Source: Desulfobacterium sp.
GTDB taxonomy: Bacteria; Desulfobacterota; Desulfobacteria; Desulfobacterales; Desulfobacteraceae
NCBI GenBank assembly: GCA_016342325.1
Contig: JAEINR010000001.1
Coordinates: 124,001-188,000 of the forward strand
Reading direction: 5' to 3'
DNA: 64,000 bases
Part shown: piece by piece, positions 34,080 to 43,565 of the stretch
Layout of the letters: every line of letters starts with the position of its first letter
Position numbering within the stretch: position 1 is the first letter of the stretch
Made by a program: the position numbers and the translations under genes
Notes under the pieces: generated by a model
What the model saw: the letters and a program-made list of their open reading frames with translations, nothing else
What the model was told of the DNA's origin: nothing
Database searches by the model: none

Positions 34080-36830
34080 TTAACGCTTCATCTGGATCAC
34101 GGTCTCCATCATGCCGTCAACCGTGGTGATGGTCTTGGAGTTTGCCTGGAATCCACGCTGGGTGGTGATCATCTTCACAAACTCCTCGGAGATGTCCACA
34201 TTGGACATTTCAAGGGAGTTGGGGGCAATGGTGCCCAGGCCGTTCTCCCCTGGCTTGTTGGTGATGGCCCCGCCGCTATCCCGGGTTTCGGAAAAGAGGT
34301 TCCCTCCCTCGGTGGAAAGACCGTTATTGTTGAGGAACTTGGCAAGCCCCACCCTGAAGAGCGGGATCAGCTCACCGTTGGAGTAGACGCCGGTCATCAC
34401 GCCGTCCGAGGCCACGCTCACCCCCTGGAGATCACCGGCAGCATAGCCGTCGGCATCCTGGAACGTGGTGGTGGAGGATCGGGCATACTGGGTGGTGGAA
34501 AGACTATCGTTTATGAAATTGGTGCCGTCAAACTTTGAACCGATATCGAACTGAATGTCGTTCTCGGTGGTACCGAACTCCCCCCCGAGAAAATCAGTAT
34601 TAAAGTTGTAGTACCCCGTGGTTTTGATCTCATCCACGGGATTCTTTGTCCAGGCGGTGGATCCCTTGATATCAAAACTGATCTCGCTTCGATCCGTAAT
34701 GGAATTGGTGGTGGGTCCGGACTTCAGGGACTCGGTAAACGAAAAGACAATATCTTCCTTGTCATCGTCATTGCCGGAACCGTCAAGATCGATCACGACC
34801 CTGTCCTTGTCCCCCTTGAGGGTGGCATTTGCGTATTCCGCAGGCGGTGTCCGCTCGGGCACCACATCAAAAACAAAGGTTGCACCGACGGCTGATGCGG
34901 CAGCCATGGCCACGGACATGTCAGCAGACGAATCGCCATTAAAAGAGATGCCCAGATCAGAGCCTGTACCGGCGATGATGCGAGCATCGGGATATTCAAC
35001 CGGCGGAGAGGGATCAATGTCAAACTTGATGGTGCCCGCTGCGGTCAGAGGCGTTGACAGGGTGTAGGTGGCCTGGGCGCCACTTGCCGTGGTAAATGTT
35101 ACTTTGGAGGGATCAATTTCGCCAGCAATGGCAACTGCCGCAGCACCCCCAACGGACATTGACCATTGAGGCCCTGCCGGATCAAAACTAAGCTCATAGG
35201 ATTCCTCATCCTGATTTACGCCCGGACCGGGAACATCGACGGTAAGGCTAGGCGCCGTGGCAATGCCCGTGGTGGACTGATTAATGAAATCAGCCGTCTT
35301 CATGGGAAAGTTCCAGTCCCATACAGCCGGAACGGCTGGGGCCGGGGGAGCCGCGGCGATCTCCGCCGTATCAAGGACTACCGCTAAACCGGAAGCGGTC
35401 ATGGTCATTGCGGAGGAATCCGGGAAGGTAACATCATCGGCCCAAACACCGCCCGTAGCACTGACAACGGTGGTAGCAGCAGTGCCCATACTGGCCTCCG
35501 GCACCAGGGAGCCGGCCCTTTCTGCGGCACCCGGGTCACTCCAACTCCAGGATTCCGTTAACGGATTCCATATGATTTTCACGTCCGAGACATCATGGGT
35601 CATCACCTCCGGGGCATTGATCTCAAGGGTGGTGTTATCGTTGGCCGTATCCCCCTTATAATTAGTGCCTTCGATGCCCTGGACATGGAGGCCGTCCGGG
35701 TTGTTGATATCAAACCCAAAGGAGTCGGTTGCCACGGCCGGCTGTTTGAGCTTGATCTTGATATCCGGTTCCAGATCAATGATATTGTCCAAGGTAATAC
35801 TGATGGACTGGTCATCGGAATAGACGATCTGGGCATTGGGATATGTTGTTGGCAGTCCCGGCGGGTTTGCAAATGTCCATGATGCGCCATCATACTCAAG
35901 ATCAAACCCATAGCCGTCCAGGGTCATCCGTTCAGAGTCCTCCACCTGGAACGCGATGTCATCAACGCTGTTAACACCATTTGACTGGACATTTCCGATG
36001 CGGCCCGTGAACTCCTCCATGGAAAAATTCAAGATATCCCCGCTGCTCTCGCTGAATTTGATGGTCCCCCTGGCAAGTAGTCCCTTGCTGTCGGTTCCCT
36101 GGACAAGATTACGGTTATCCTCGTTGGGATTACAGGTGACAACATACTCCCAGTCGGTGCCGGTTTTCTTGTCATAGTAAACTGTGACGTCATGGGTGCT
36201 TCCCAGGGCATCGTACACCTTGACTACCGACTGGTACTCGTAGTTGGTGGGATCCATTAATTTCTCAGAACTGGCATCCCATCGATTGGAAAGCACCGTT
36301 GACTTGCTCTCGGCATCGGCATCCAAGTTGGTTATGATAGAAACCTTTGAGCTCTTTTTCGGGGGAGATGTGAAGGCTTTAAGGACGATATCCCTGATGG
36401 CGCCCTGATCTTGACCTGTATCCTCGTCAAGCTCCCAGCCCTGGACAATATAGCCTTCCGGATTGACCAACTGGCCACCCTTGTCAAAATGAAAATTACC
36501 CGCCCGGGAGTAGAAGTTATTCTCACTGTTGCTCTGGCGAACCACAAAGAACCCGTCCCCGCCGATGGAGAGATCCGTGGCGTTTCCCGTTGACTCAAAG
36601 GAGCCTGTGTCAAAGTTCTGATCAACGGCGCCGATGGACATACCCCTTCCCACCTGGGCGGTTCCGGCCCGGGTGGCCACATTCTGGCTCAGGGTGTCGG
36701 CAAAGGTGGACCGGCCCTTTTTAAATCCGACCGTGTTTGTATTTGCAATATTATTACCAACCACCTGCATGGCGTTGCCCATGTTGGTCAGACCGCTGGT
36801 TCCTGTAAATAATGAACTTGATAAAGACAT
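34080..36830 (-). CDS. flgE: Flagellar hook protein FlgE, very large (916 aa)
   Basis: FlgE builds the flexible hook. The N-terminal region has SGLTNMGNAMQVVGNNIANT and the NATDLSIGGDGFFVV segment near 83-97; the C-terminal helix is SNVDISEEFVKMITTQRGFQ. The E. coli protein is 402 residues, so about 500 residues are added in the middle, including three related stretches with YPNAQIVY, YPDARIIAG and YANATLKG. Hook proteins of other deltaproteobacteria are also enlarged, but this is at the high end. It is the last gene of the fliK-flgD-flgE operon and is followed by a hairpin. Confidence 0.95.
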   Translation of the reverse strand: MSLSSSLFTGTSGLTNMGNAMQVVGNNIANTNTVGFKKGRSTFADTLSQNVATRAGTAQVGRGMSIGAVDQNFDTGSFESTGNATDLSIGGDGFFVVRQSNSENNFYSRAGNFHFDKGGQLVNPEGYIVQGWELDEDTGQDQGAIRDIVLKAFTSPPKKSSKVSIITNLDADAESKSTVLSNRWDASSEKLMDPTNYEYQSVVKVYDALGSTHDVTVYYDKKTGTDWEYVVTCNPNEDNRNLVQGTDSKGLLARGTIKFSESSGDILNFSMEEFTGRIGNVQSNGVNSVDDIAFQVEDSERMTLDGYGFDLEYDGASWTFANPPGLPTTYPNAQIVYSDDQSISITLDNIIDLEPDIKIKLKQPAVATDSFGFDINNPDGLHVQGIEGTNYKGDTANDNTTLEINAPEVMTHDVSDVKIIWNPLTESWSWSDPGAAERAGSLVPEASMGTAATTVVSATGGVWADDVTFPDSSAMTMTASGLAVVLDTAEIAAAPPAPAVPAVWDWNFPMKTADFINQSTTGIATAPSLTVDVPGPGVNQDEESYELSFDPAGPQWSMSVGGAAAVAIAGEIDPSKVTFTTASGAQATYTLSTPLTAAGTIKFDIDPSPPVEYPDARIIAGTGSDLGISFNGDSSADMSVAMAAASAVGATFVFDVVPERTPPAEYANATLKGDKDRVVIDLDGSGNDDDKEDIVFSFTESLKSGPTTNSITDRSEISFDIKGSTAWTKNPVDEIKTTGYYNFNTDFLGGEFGTTENDIQFDIGSKFDGTNFINDSLSTTQYARSSTTTFQDADGYAAGDLQGVSVASDGVMTGVYSNGELIPLFRVGLAKFLNNNGLSTEGGNLFSETRDSGGAITNKPGENGLGTIAPNSLEMSNVDISEEFVKMITTQRGFQANSKTITTVDGMMETVIQMKR

Positions 36831-36891
36831 ACTCTTCCCCCTTTTATACTTTACTCAGCCCGGACATGCCCAGCTGACAATTAAATCTCTT

Positions 36892-38025
36892 TTAGAATGG
36901 CAATAATGGACCCGAGCTACTCTCTTTTACATTGGTAATGGAACCCACCGTTGACAGAAAACCGGTATCCCCCAGCGCCAGGAATTGAGTGCCGTTGATC
37001 ACCTTGATCTCACTCACATTTTCACTCATGGAGACATCCACGGTGCCTGAACCTGAGGTGATGGCATAGGAGTAGAGTCCTTCAGCCACGGTTTTTCCCC
37101 TGGAGTCCTTGCCGTCCCAGGTCACCTCGTTCTCTTCCCCGACCTTTACCTCGTCCTTGGGCACTTTGATGCTCTGGATCTGCTGGCCGGATTTGTCAAA
37201 AATCCTCAGGATCACTTCTGCCTTTTCCGGCACCTCAAATTTCACCTTGGCCGCCTCTTCGGCGGATCCGTCATAGCTGATCAGAGGATGTGATGTGGTT
37301 ATCTTTCTGCCAAGATAATCCACGGGAGATTCCGTGGGTTTTTCAACTTCAACAGCATTGCCCACCTGGACCAATGATGCCGGATCCACGAGTATTCCCT
37401 GAACCTTGAGATAGGCCTTACCCTCATTGTAAACAATGCTCTCCACCGTGCCGGTAACGGATGTGGGAATGGCAGCAAAACCGGAGCCATCGTTGGCCAG
37501 GACCGTATATTTGTAAGAGCCGTCAGTGACCTTCTGCCCGGCGTTATCTTTACCGTCCCATCCTAAATCGTAGGTACCCGGATCCTTCTGACCCGGATAA
37601 AGGGTGCGGACTTCTTTGCCGTCCTTATCATAAATCTTGACCATGACATCCGCAGATTTTGTAATGTTGTAGAGTCCGCCAAAGGGAGTTTCATCCACCA
37701 CCTCAATGGAATCCACTTCTCCGGTCACCATCTTGCCCACATAATCGGTGATATTGGACTGGGAACCACTACCTTCGGCTTTTTTCATGGATTCCATGGT
37801 ATCGTTAAGGTTCATGAGCTGCTCCAGTTGGGAAAACTGGGCCAGCTGGGCCGAGAAATCCGAGCCTTCCATGGGATTCAGGGGATCCTGATTCTTCAGC
37901 TGGGCCACCAGCATGGTCAAAAATGCGTCCCTGCCAAGAACATCCTCTTCCTTTTCCGACTCTTTTGACTTGTAGGAGTTACTCAATGCGTCAAGTGAGC
38001 TATTTCCTGCTGCAGTTACTGCCAT
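36892..38025 (-). CDS. flgD: Hook scaffold protein FlgD with two Ig-like domains
   Basis: FlgD caps the growing hook. The conserved N-terminal scaffold has LGRDAFLTMLVAQLKNQDPL and FSAQLAQFSQLEQLMNL near 28-75. Two FlgD-type Ig-like domains follow, marked by GTYDLGWDGKDNAGQKVTDG (about 160-180) and EVTWDGKDSRGKTVAEGLYS (about 293-312). Standard FlgD has one, so the second is probably an internal duplication; the protein is 377 residues rather than about 230. The C-terminal NGTQFLALGDTG is normal. It follows fliK by 18 bases. Confidence 0.94.
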   Translation of the reverse strand: MAVTAAGNSSLDALSNSYKSKESEKEEDVLGRDAFLTMLVAQLKNQDPLNPMEGSDFSAQLAQFSQLEQLMNLNDTMESMKKAEGSGSQSNITDYVGKMVTGEVDSIEVVDETPFGGLYNITKSADVMVKIYDKDGKEVRTLYPGQKDPGTYDLGWDGKDNAGQKVTDGSYKYTVLANDGSGFAAIPTSVTGTVESIVYNEGKAYLKVQGILVDPASLVQVGNAVEVEKPTESPVDYLGRKITTSHPLISYDGSAEEAAKVKFEVPEKAEVILRIFDKSGQQIQSIKVPKDEVKVGEENEVTWDGKDSRGKTVAEGLYSYAITSGSGTVDVSMSENVSEIKVINGTQFLALGDTGFLSTVGSITNVKESSSGPLLPF

Positions 38026-38043
38026 CTCTCGTCTCCTTTTTTA

Positions 38044-39858
38044 TCACGCCACAAAATGAAGGGCACCGGCATCGTTTGCAACGGCCCTGGTATTGATTGT
38101 TCCGTCACCGTCTCCGTTACCCCCTTCAGCGCCTGAACTTGAGCCCCTACCCCGCCTGGAGCCGGACCCGCTGGACTGCTGCCTGGCATCGGCCATGGAT
38201 TGTCTAAAGTCGCTTCCCACCTCAACGTCAAATCGATCCACGGAAAATCCACTGTTTGCCAGGTGAGCCTTCAACTCGTTGGCATGGGCACTAAGGATAT
38301 CCCGTGCCGCCTGGTTTTCCGTGATCACGCTGACCTTAATACTGGTGCCCAGATTATCGATGGTCATGAGGAGGCGCCCCAGCTCCGGGGGCTTGAGCTG
38401 AAGCTTCAGCTCGGATTCCCCCTGGCTCACCGCCCTTGCCAGGCTCTTCCCCACTTGATTGGTTACATAGGCGGGTAGATTGCCCCGGGAGGGCGCGGCC
38501 TTTGCTGCGGCCTGATTCCTGGCATCCATGGCCATCTCTCGGAACTCGCCACCTGCCCCCCCGGAAGCGTCAAGGGGAACCACGGTTCCTTTCTGCTCGC
38601 CTGCCATGGTTGCCATCCGTCCCTCTTTTCCAAAATCTTTCAGATCGCCGGGACCGTTCTTAACCTCCTGAGCCACCGCCTCAATGTTCCCCAAAAGCTT
38701 TGCAAGCTCCGGCTCAACGCCGCCCTGGGCCAAAGCAGATGCCGTTACGCCAGGCGTCTGCTGGTCGATTTTAAGTCCAAACAGTTTCAGCAGATTGTCC
38801 CGTTCAGGCCCCTCCATGGCAGAGGCTTGCCGCTGAAGATCAGCGCCATTGCCCCCGAATTTGTCGGCAGATCGGTTCACGCCTTTCATGACAGTGGAAA
38901 GCAGCTCTTCAGGATCGGTACCTACCATGGCAGAGGCAGCCTCCCCCACTTCAGTTAGGCCCAGTTCATCCGCCCCCTTCAGGGTATTCAACGCTTTAAA
39001 AGGGTTCGCTGTTTTAAGAGAATCCGATAGCTTAAAGTAATCCGCTCCTTTCAAAAGAGGTTCTCCCCTGAAGCTGTCTGCTCCCCTGGCATCCCCTGAT
39101 GCCCGGATCTGCTCCAGGGCAGAAACAAAGTCGTCAAGGGTCATGGGCCCCCCGGGGGCACCCTTTTCGCCTAGCCCCAACGCCTGGAGCATCTGGTCGA
39201 GACCTTGGGTCTCCGGATTGGCCTGGAACGGGTTGCCGGAAAAAAACGATTGTTTTTGCAGCTCTTTGAGACCGGCAATCAAGCTGTCAAGTTTGATCCC
39301 CACCCCCTCCTGCTTGGAATCGGCAATAATACCGGAGGCAATATCTTCCGGTATGCCCAGTGTCGTCAATATGGACGAGATAAAAGGAAGGTCTGAAATG
39401 GAAAGCAGGATCTCTTCGTCATCCTCTTGGGCGGACACTTTTGAACTGAGGGATTCAAGCCCCTCCATGAATTCGCCAAGCCCGATAAGATCGGTATCCT
39501 CATCCTTAAGATCCGCCATCAGGGCTTTGATCTCAGTTGGTTTAAACCCAGCTTTAATCAAAAGATCGTTAAGGGCGCCAAGGCCCTGTTGATCAATGGT
39601 GGCGTTTTCCAGCACAACCCCGGCCATCTCAAGATAGCGTTTGAATTGATCGATAAATTCAAGGGCTGAAGAGTTACTGTTCCCGGCGTCAAGGGCTTTA
39701 TCGAACTTTCCCGCCTTTTGGGACAACAACGCCGTCAACTTATCGCCAAAGGCCGTTTCGTTCCCAAGATCGACACGGCCCCCACCTGGACCATTCGAGG
39801 TGGTCGATGGAATCATATCTCTCAAAGATGTGCTAAAATCGACAAAATTTAAATTCAT
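38044..39858 (-). CDS. fliK: Flagellar hook-length control protein FliK
   Basis: FliK measures hook length during export and flips FlhB to late-substrate mode. The C-terminal Flg_hook domain (about 470-565) has ELKLQLKPPELGRLLMTIDN, the family signature, and VITENQAARDILSAH. The first 460 residues are helical, polar and poorly conserved, as usual for the ruler part. At 604 residues it is longer than the 375-residue E. coli form. It leads the operon with flgD and flgE, and a sigma-54 promoter lies 44 bases upstream. Confidence 0.92.
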   Translation of the reverse strand: MNLNFVDFSTSLRDMIPSTTSNGPGGGRVDLGNETAFGDKLTALLSQKAGKFDKALDAGNSNSSALEFIDQFKRYLEMAGVVLENATIDQQGLGALNDLLIKAGFKPTEIKALMADLKDEDTDLIGLGEFMEGLESLSSKVSAQEDDEEILLSISDLPFISSILTTLGIPEDIASGIIADSKQEGVGIKLDSLIAGLKELQKQSFFSGNPFQANPETQGLDQMLQALGLGEKGAPGGPMTLDDFVSALEQIRASGDARGADSFRGEPLLKGADYFKLSDSLKTANPFKALNTLKGADELGLTEVGEAASAMVGTDPEELLSTVMKGVNRSADKFGGNGADLQRQASAMEGPERDNLLKLFGLKIDQQTPGVTASALAQGGVEPELAKLLGNIEAVAQEVKNGPGDLKDFGKEGRMATMAGEQKGTVVPLDASGGAGGEFREMAMDARNQAAAKAAPSRGNLPAYVTNQVGKSLARAVSQGESELKLQLKPPELGRLLMTIDNLGTSIKVSVITENQAARDILSAHANELKAHLANSGFSVDRFDVEVGSDFRQSMADARQQSSGSGSRRGRGSSSGAEGGNGDGDGTINTRAVANDAGALHFVA

Positions 39859-39901
39859 GGCTGCACCCGTATTTAATCAGTTAGTTTAATTCTCTAACAT
39901 A

Positions 39902-39917
39902 AGCAACGACCGTGCCA
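39902..39917 (-). promoter_or_regulatory. Sigma-54 promoter of fliK-flgD-flgE
   Basis: Read on the minus strand: TGGCACG-GTCG-TTGCT, an essentially perfect -24/-12 match. Predicted start of transcription near 39890, 33 bases before the fliK start codon. It lies in the 249-base gap between fliK and the motE-like gene, which otherwise shows nothing clear. Confidence 0.92.
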
Positions 39918-40107
39918 GAGAACATTTTAAAGCTTTTTAGAAATAAAATCAGCACCTTACAATCGAACCCCAGTAGATACACCCCAAGCGTAGGGTGGAT
40001 CAAGCAGTTCTTGCCCAATGGGATTCAAGTACCTGGGCAATAATTGCCTGCCCCAAAAACCGTTCAACCAAATTGTTCAAAGAGATCATGGAACGAAATG
40101 GAGCCGC

Positions 40108-40773
40108 CTAGGGTTTTTTAAAGGCGATGCGCTCGCTTATCTTTGCCGCCGTTTCACTGTCCACAAAGGCAAGGATCTGGGCGGCAGCGGTTTCCCGCAT
40201 GCGGGAAAAGAGCTGTTTTGCGACCTCAATATCCATCTTATCTACGATGGCGGCCGCTTTTTTGGGCTTCATTCCCGAATACATCTTTACTAGGCGGTCC
40301 ATCTTGGCCTCAAAGGCCGCCTGTTTTTGTATCTCCTGCTCGGTCTTTTTCTGTTCAAGCCGGGCAAAATCGGCATCGATCTGCTCCTTGAGTGCCGTAA
40401 GCTTCCCAAGTTTTTCATCGATCTCCTCCTTGAACGTCTCAAGCCGTTTCTTTTCCTGATCCAGGCGCTCCTGGTCCTTGGCAATGGTGGCCCGTTTCTC
40501 CTCCAGCCCATCCAGAACAACCTTTGCAGGATCCGGACATTCGGGGCAGGGCGTCTTGTCGGCCTTATCCTCCCCGGATTGCTTTTCCTCCTCCCCATCA
40601 CCCGTGGCAGTTGCGCCCTCTTCCGGTTTCTCATCCTGGGCAAATGCCAGGCCATCCAGAAAAAACAAGGTATTGTCATGGGAGGTTAACCATGCCGTTT
40701 TCCAGGAAATCAATGAAACAACAAACAGCAGGACACACACAGCAACAGTTCTGACGATTTTAGCGGATGGCAT
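40108..40773 (-). CDS. MotE-like periplasmic/membrane protein (MgtE N-domain)
   Basis: The 221-residue protein has an N-terminal hydrophobic segment (about 8-27), an acidic linker, a long coiled coil (about 88-155) and a C-terminal MgtE_N-like domain with MYSGMKPKKAAAIVDKMD and AAAQILAFVDSETAAKISERI. This layout is found in MotE of Sinorhizobium, a stator-folding chaperone, and in many proteins at the end of fliJ operons. It overlaps fliJ by 14 bases. No motA/motB genes are in the window, so the stator link is an inference. Confidence 0.78.
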   Translation of the reverse strand: MPSAKIVRTVAVCVLLFVVSLISWKTAWLTSHDNTLFFLDGLAFAQDEKPEEGATATGDGEEEKQSGEDKADKTPCPECPDPAKVVLDGLEEKRATIAKDQERLDQEKKRLETFKEEIDEKLGKLTALKEQIDADFARLEQKKTEQEIQKQAAFEAKMDRLVKMYSGMKPKKAAAIVDKMDIEVAKQLFSRMRETAAAQILAFVDSETAAKISERIAFKKP

Positions 40774-41218
40774 CGATTATCTCCCTTGCTTTTTTCAACG
40801 AAGTGATCTCGTCGGACGCGTTTTGCTCGCCCCTGAGAAACTCCGCAATATATTCACTCTTTTTTCTGGCTTTCAGTCGTTCAAGCACCTTCTTGTCCAC
40901 GCTCTTTTGAGTCAAGGCGGCCTGTTTCTCTCCAAGCACGGTTTCAAGCCCTGTTTTTCGGGTTATCTCCCGTACGCGATCATCATCCACACTGTCCAGA
41001 TAATCGGCATGGCTTTTGAACTCAACGGCGCTGATCCCTTCTGCCGCAGCCTGGTCCAGGACTTCCGAGCCCCGTGCCAGCGCCACTTTAAGATCCCGGA
41101 TACGCATCTCAGACGCCTGGACATCCTTGTAGGCCTTGGCCATCTCCTGCTGGGCCAGAAGTTCCAGGTACTGCCGGTACTTTAAGAGGGCCCCAAGCCT
41201 GAATTTGAACCGTTTCAT
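40760..41218 (-). CDS. fliJ: Flagellar export protein FliJ
   Basis: FliJ is the coiled-coil stalk of the FliI ATPase ring. The protein is 152 residues, almost fully helical, with the FliJ-like start MKRFKFRLGALLKYRQYLE. The fliI-fliJ order and the 4-base overlap with fliI support the call. Family sequence conservation is low beyond the N-terminus. Confidence 0.9.
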   Translation of the reverse strand: MKRFKFRLGALLKYRQYLELLAQQEMAKAYKDVQASEMRIRDLKVALARGSEVLDQAAAEGISAVEFKSHADYLDSVDDDRVREITRKTGLETVLGEKQAALTQKSVDKKVLERLKARKKSEYIAEFLRGEQNASDEITSLKKAREIIDAIR

Positions 41219-42579
41219 CTCCTAACCCCGGCATCGGGCTTGGCGTCTTTTACAGCCAAAAGCTGCTTGAGTTCCCCCACCCCCATCTCAAGGGAGATCC
41301 CCCGGTGCATGTCCTGCCTCAAAAAACTGTCAAGTCTCGGCATGAGCCGCTTTGCCTCGTCAATCCTCGGATCAGACCCGTCCACATAGGCGCCGATGGA
41401 GATCATATCCTCCGCCCCTCTGTACGCTGCAATGATATCCACGGCCCGGCCCCTCACCGCCATGTGCTCGGGGTCAGACACGTCCCGCATCACCCTTGAT
41501 ACGCTTGCCAGGACGTCGATGGCAGGATAATGCCCCTTGTTGGCAAGATCCCTTGATAGAACGATGTGGCCGTCCACGATGGATCGCACCGTATCCCCCA
41601 CGGGATCGTTCATATCGTCGCCCTCCACCAGAACCGTGTAGATCCCGGTGATGGATCCGCCCCCCTCCACATATCCGGCCCTTTCAAGCAGAATGGGAAT
41701 CTGTACAAAGAACGAAGGCGTATACCCCCTGGAGGTCGGGGGCTCCCCGGCTGCAAGTCCCACATCCCTGGAAGACATGGCGTACCGGGTGATGGAATCC
41801 ATGATCAAGAGCACGTTTTTGCCCTGATCCCTGAAGTACTCGGCCATGGTGGTCGCAAGATAGGCACCCCGCATCCTGACAAGGGGAGGCGAATCCGAGG
41901 TTGCGGCAACCACAACCGACCGCGCAAGTCCCTCCTTGCCCAGGGTGTCGGAAACAAAATCCTTAACTTCCCTGCCCCGCTCTCCGATAAGGCCGATGAT
42001 GATGACATCCGCCGTGGTATGCTTTGTCATCATCCCCATGAGAACCGATTTACCGACCCCGGAACCCGCCATGATGGCGACCCGTTGTCCCCGGCCCAGG
42101 GGAATCATGGTGTTGATGGCGCAAATGCCGACATCCATGGGCTCTTTAATGGATTTCCGCTCCATGGGGTTGATGGGCTTTCCGTAGAGGGGATACTTCT
42201 GGGTGGAAGCAACCGCGCCCTTGCCGTCAATGGGATGTCCCATGCCGTCGATCACCCTACCGAGGAAAGCGTCGCCCACGTGGGCCGCAGGCGTGTCCGC
42301 CAGGGGAATGATCCTGGAACCGGGGCTGATCCCCCTGAGTTCCCCGTAGGGCATCAACAACACCTTCTCATCCCTGAAACCGATCACCTCTGCCAGGATC
42401 TCACGGTTGTAATCGTTTCTGATGGCACAGAGGCTGCCGATGCCAAGGCCCATGCCGTCTCCCTCGGCAATGAGGCCGATGACCTTTGTGATCCTGCCTT
42501 CGGGCCTCATGGTGGTACAGGACTCCACAGCATTGAAGTACTTGTCCCACTCGATCCTGTTTTCTGAATCCATGCTCAT
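41215..42579 (-). CDS. fliI: Flagellum-specific ATP synthase FliI
   Basis: FliI is the hexameric export ATPase related to F1-beta. Walker A GSGVGKS is at about 171-177 and Walker B LLIMDSITRYAMS near 255-267; GLIGERGREVKDF and LVEGDDMNDPVGDTVRSI are standard motifs. The length of 454 is typical. It overlaps fliH and fliJ by 4 bases each, so all three are translationally coupled. Confidence 0.97.
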   Translation of the reverse strand: MSMDSENRIEWDKYFNAVESCTTMRPEGRITKVIGLIAEGDGMGLGIGSLCAIRNDYNREILAEVIGFRDEKVLLMPYGELRGISPGSRIIPLADTPAAHVGDAFLGRVIDGMGHPIDGKGAVASTQKYPLYGKPINPMERKSIKEPMDVGICAINTMIPLGRGQRVAIMAGSGVGKSVLMGMMTKHTTADVIIIGLIGERGREVKDFVSDTLGKEGLARSVVVAATSDSPPLVRMRGAYLATTMAEYFRDQGKNVLLIMDSITRYAMSSRDVGLAAGEPPTSRGYTPSFFVQIPILLERAGYVEGGGSITGIYTVLVEGDDMNDPVGDTVRSIVDGHIVLSRDLANKGHYPAIDVLASVSRVMRDVSDPEHMAVRGRAVDIIAAYRGAEDMISIGAYVDGSDPRIDEAKRLMPRLDSFLRQDMHRGISLEMGVGELKQLLAVKDAKPDAGVRR

Positions 42580-43565
42580 CTATCTCCTTGGGCAACAATG
42601 GCGTCAAACACGGCCTGAAGCCTTGTTTCCACATCGGTTTCAACCCTGGCTGTGGCACTCTCTATCTTGCAACCGCCCCGGTTTACGCCGGAATTGGCAA
42701 CAACAGAGATCGAGGTAAGACTCTTTATCCGTTCAAAAAAGTCCTCTTTGATCATCTCAATGTACTCGTAATCTTCTTCAGAGACATGGAGAACGATCTC
42801 TTCGGGTTCAGGCAAGACTTCAAGGGCACTGATGATGGACTCCCTGACAACCCCCTTGTCGACCTTGACCTTTGCCTGGACCACCTTTTCGGCGATTCTC
42901 GAAACAAGGGAAATCATCTTGCCTTCGTACCGTTTCACCAGGTTTTCCCAAGTACCCTCGGTCTTGACCAGGATCGTCTCCAAAGAGGAGATCAGGACAC
43001 TTGCCTTTTCGTCCCCAAGGGCTCTGGCCGCCGCTTCTCCTTGTTCGGACCCAGTTTCATACCCTTCCTGCTCGCCCTTTTCCCGGCCCTGCTGTTCCCC
43101 TTCCTTGAGTCCCTGGTCAAAGCCCTTGTCATATCCATCCTTTTGGCCCTGATCAAAGCCCTGGTCATACCCTTCCTTTTTTGCCTGTTCGATGATCTGG
43201 TCCAGTTCGGCATCCCGGGTATCCGCTTCAAAAGTGTCCTCGATCTTACCCGGTTGGGGTTCGGCCGGGACATGGGGTTCCGGCTCATCCGCTTTACCAC
43301 TGTCTTCGTACAGCGGAGCAAACTGCTCTTCCGGTGAGAGGGCCTTTTTTTCCGAATCACCATCAAGCTCACACAACCGCTTGAAGATATCTGCTTCGTT
43401 CATTCCCGGCGCGTCATACAACACCTTGAAAAGCGAGAAATCGGGTTTGCCTTTCTCGGTTCTTCTGGCCTCATCCTCGCCAACCGTCTCAACCGAGGAG
43501 ATATCAAGGCGAGCCCACCCACCCGGTTCAGTGGGTTTATCTGTTTTCTTATCAGACAAGGACAT
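42576..43565 (-). CDS. fliH: Flagellar assembly protein FliH
   Basis: FliH binds FliI and holds it at the export gate and C ring. The protein has an acidic first third, then the characteristic Gly/Gln/Asp-rich stretch (GYDQGFDQG, GYDKGFDQG, EGEQQGREKG) near 130-175 that forms a GxxxG-type helix, and a conserved C-terminal domain with GGCKIESATARVETDVETRL. I use the second ATG at 43565 (MSLSDKK), with AAGGAAAGG before it; ATGs at 43568 and 43586 are also in frame. The start overlaps fliG by 14 bases. Confidence 0.9.
   Translation of the reverse strand: MSLSDKKTDKPTEPGGWARLDISSVETVGEDEARRTEKGKPDFSLFKVLYDAPGMNEADIFKRLCELDGDSEKKALSPEEQFAPLYEDSGKADEPEPHVPAEPQPGKIEDTFEADTRDAELDQIIEQAKKEGYDQGFDQGQKDGYDKGFDQGLKEGEQQGREKGEQEGYETGSEQGEAAARALGDEKASVLISSLETILVKTEGTWENLVKRYEGKMISLVSRIAEKVVQAKVKVDKGVVRESIISALEVLPEPEEIVLHVSEEDYEYIEMIKEDFFERIKSLTSISVVANSGVNRGGCKIESATARVETDVETRLQAVFDAIVAQGDR

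Noticed and set aside
39930-40107. Gene or terminator in the gap between fliK promoter and motE-like gene
   Set aside because: Only short imperfect stems without a T run and no open frame with a ribosome-binding site.
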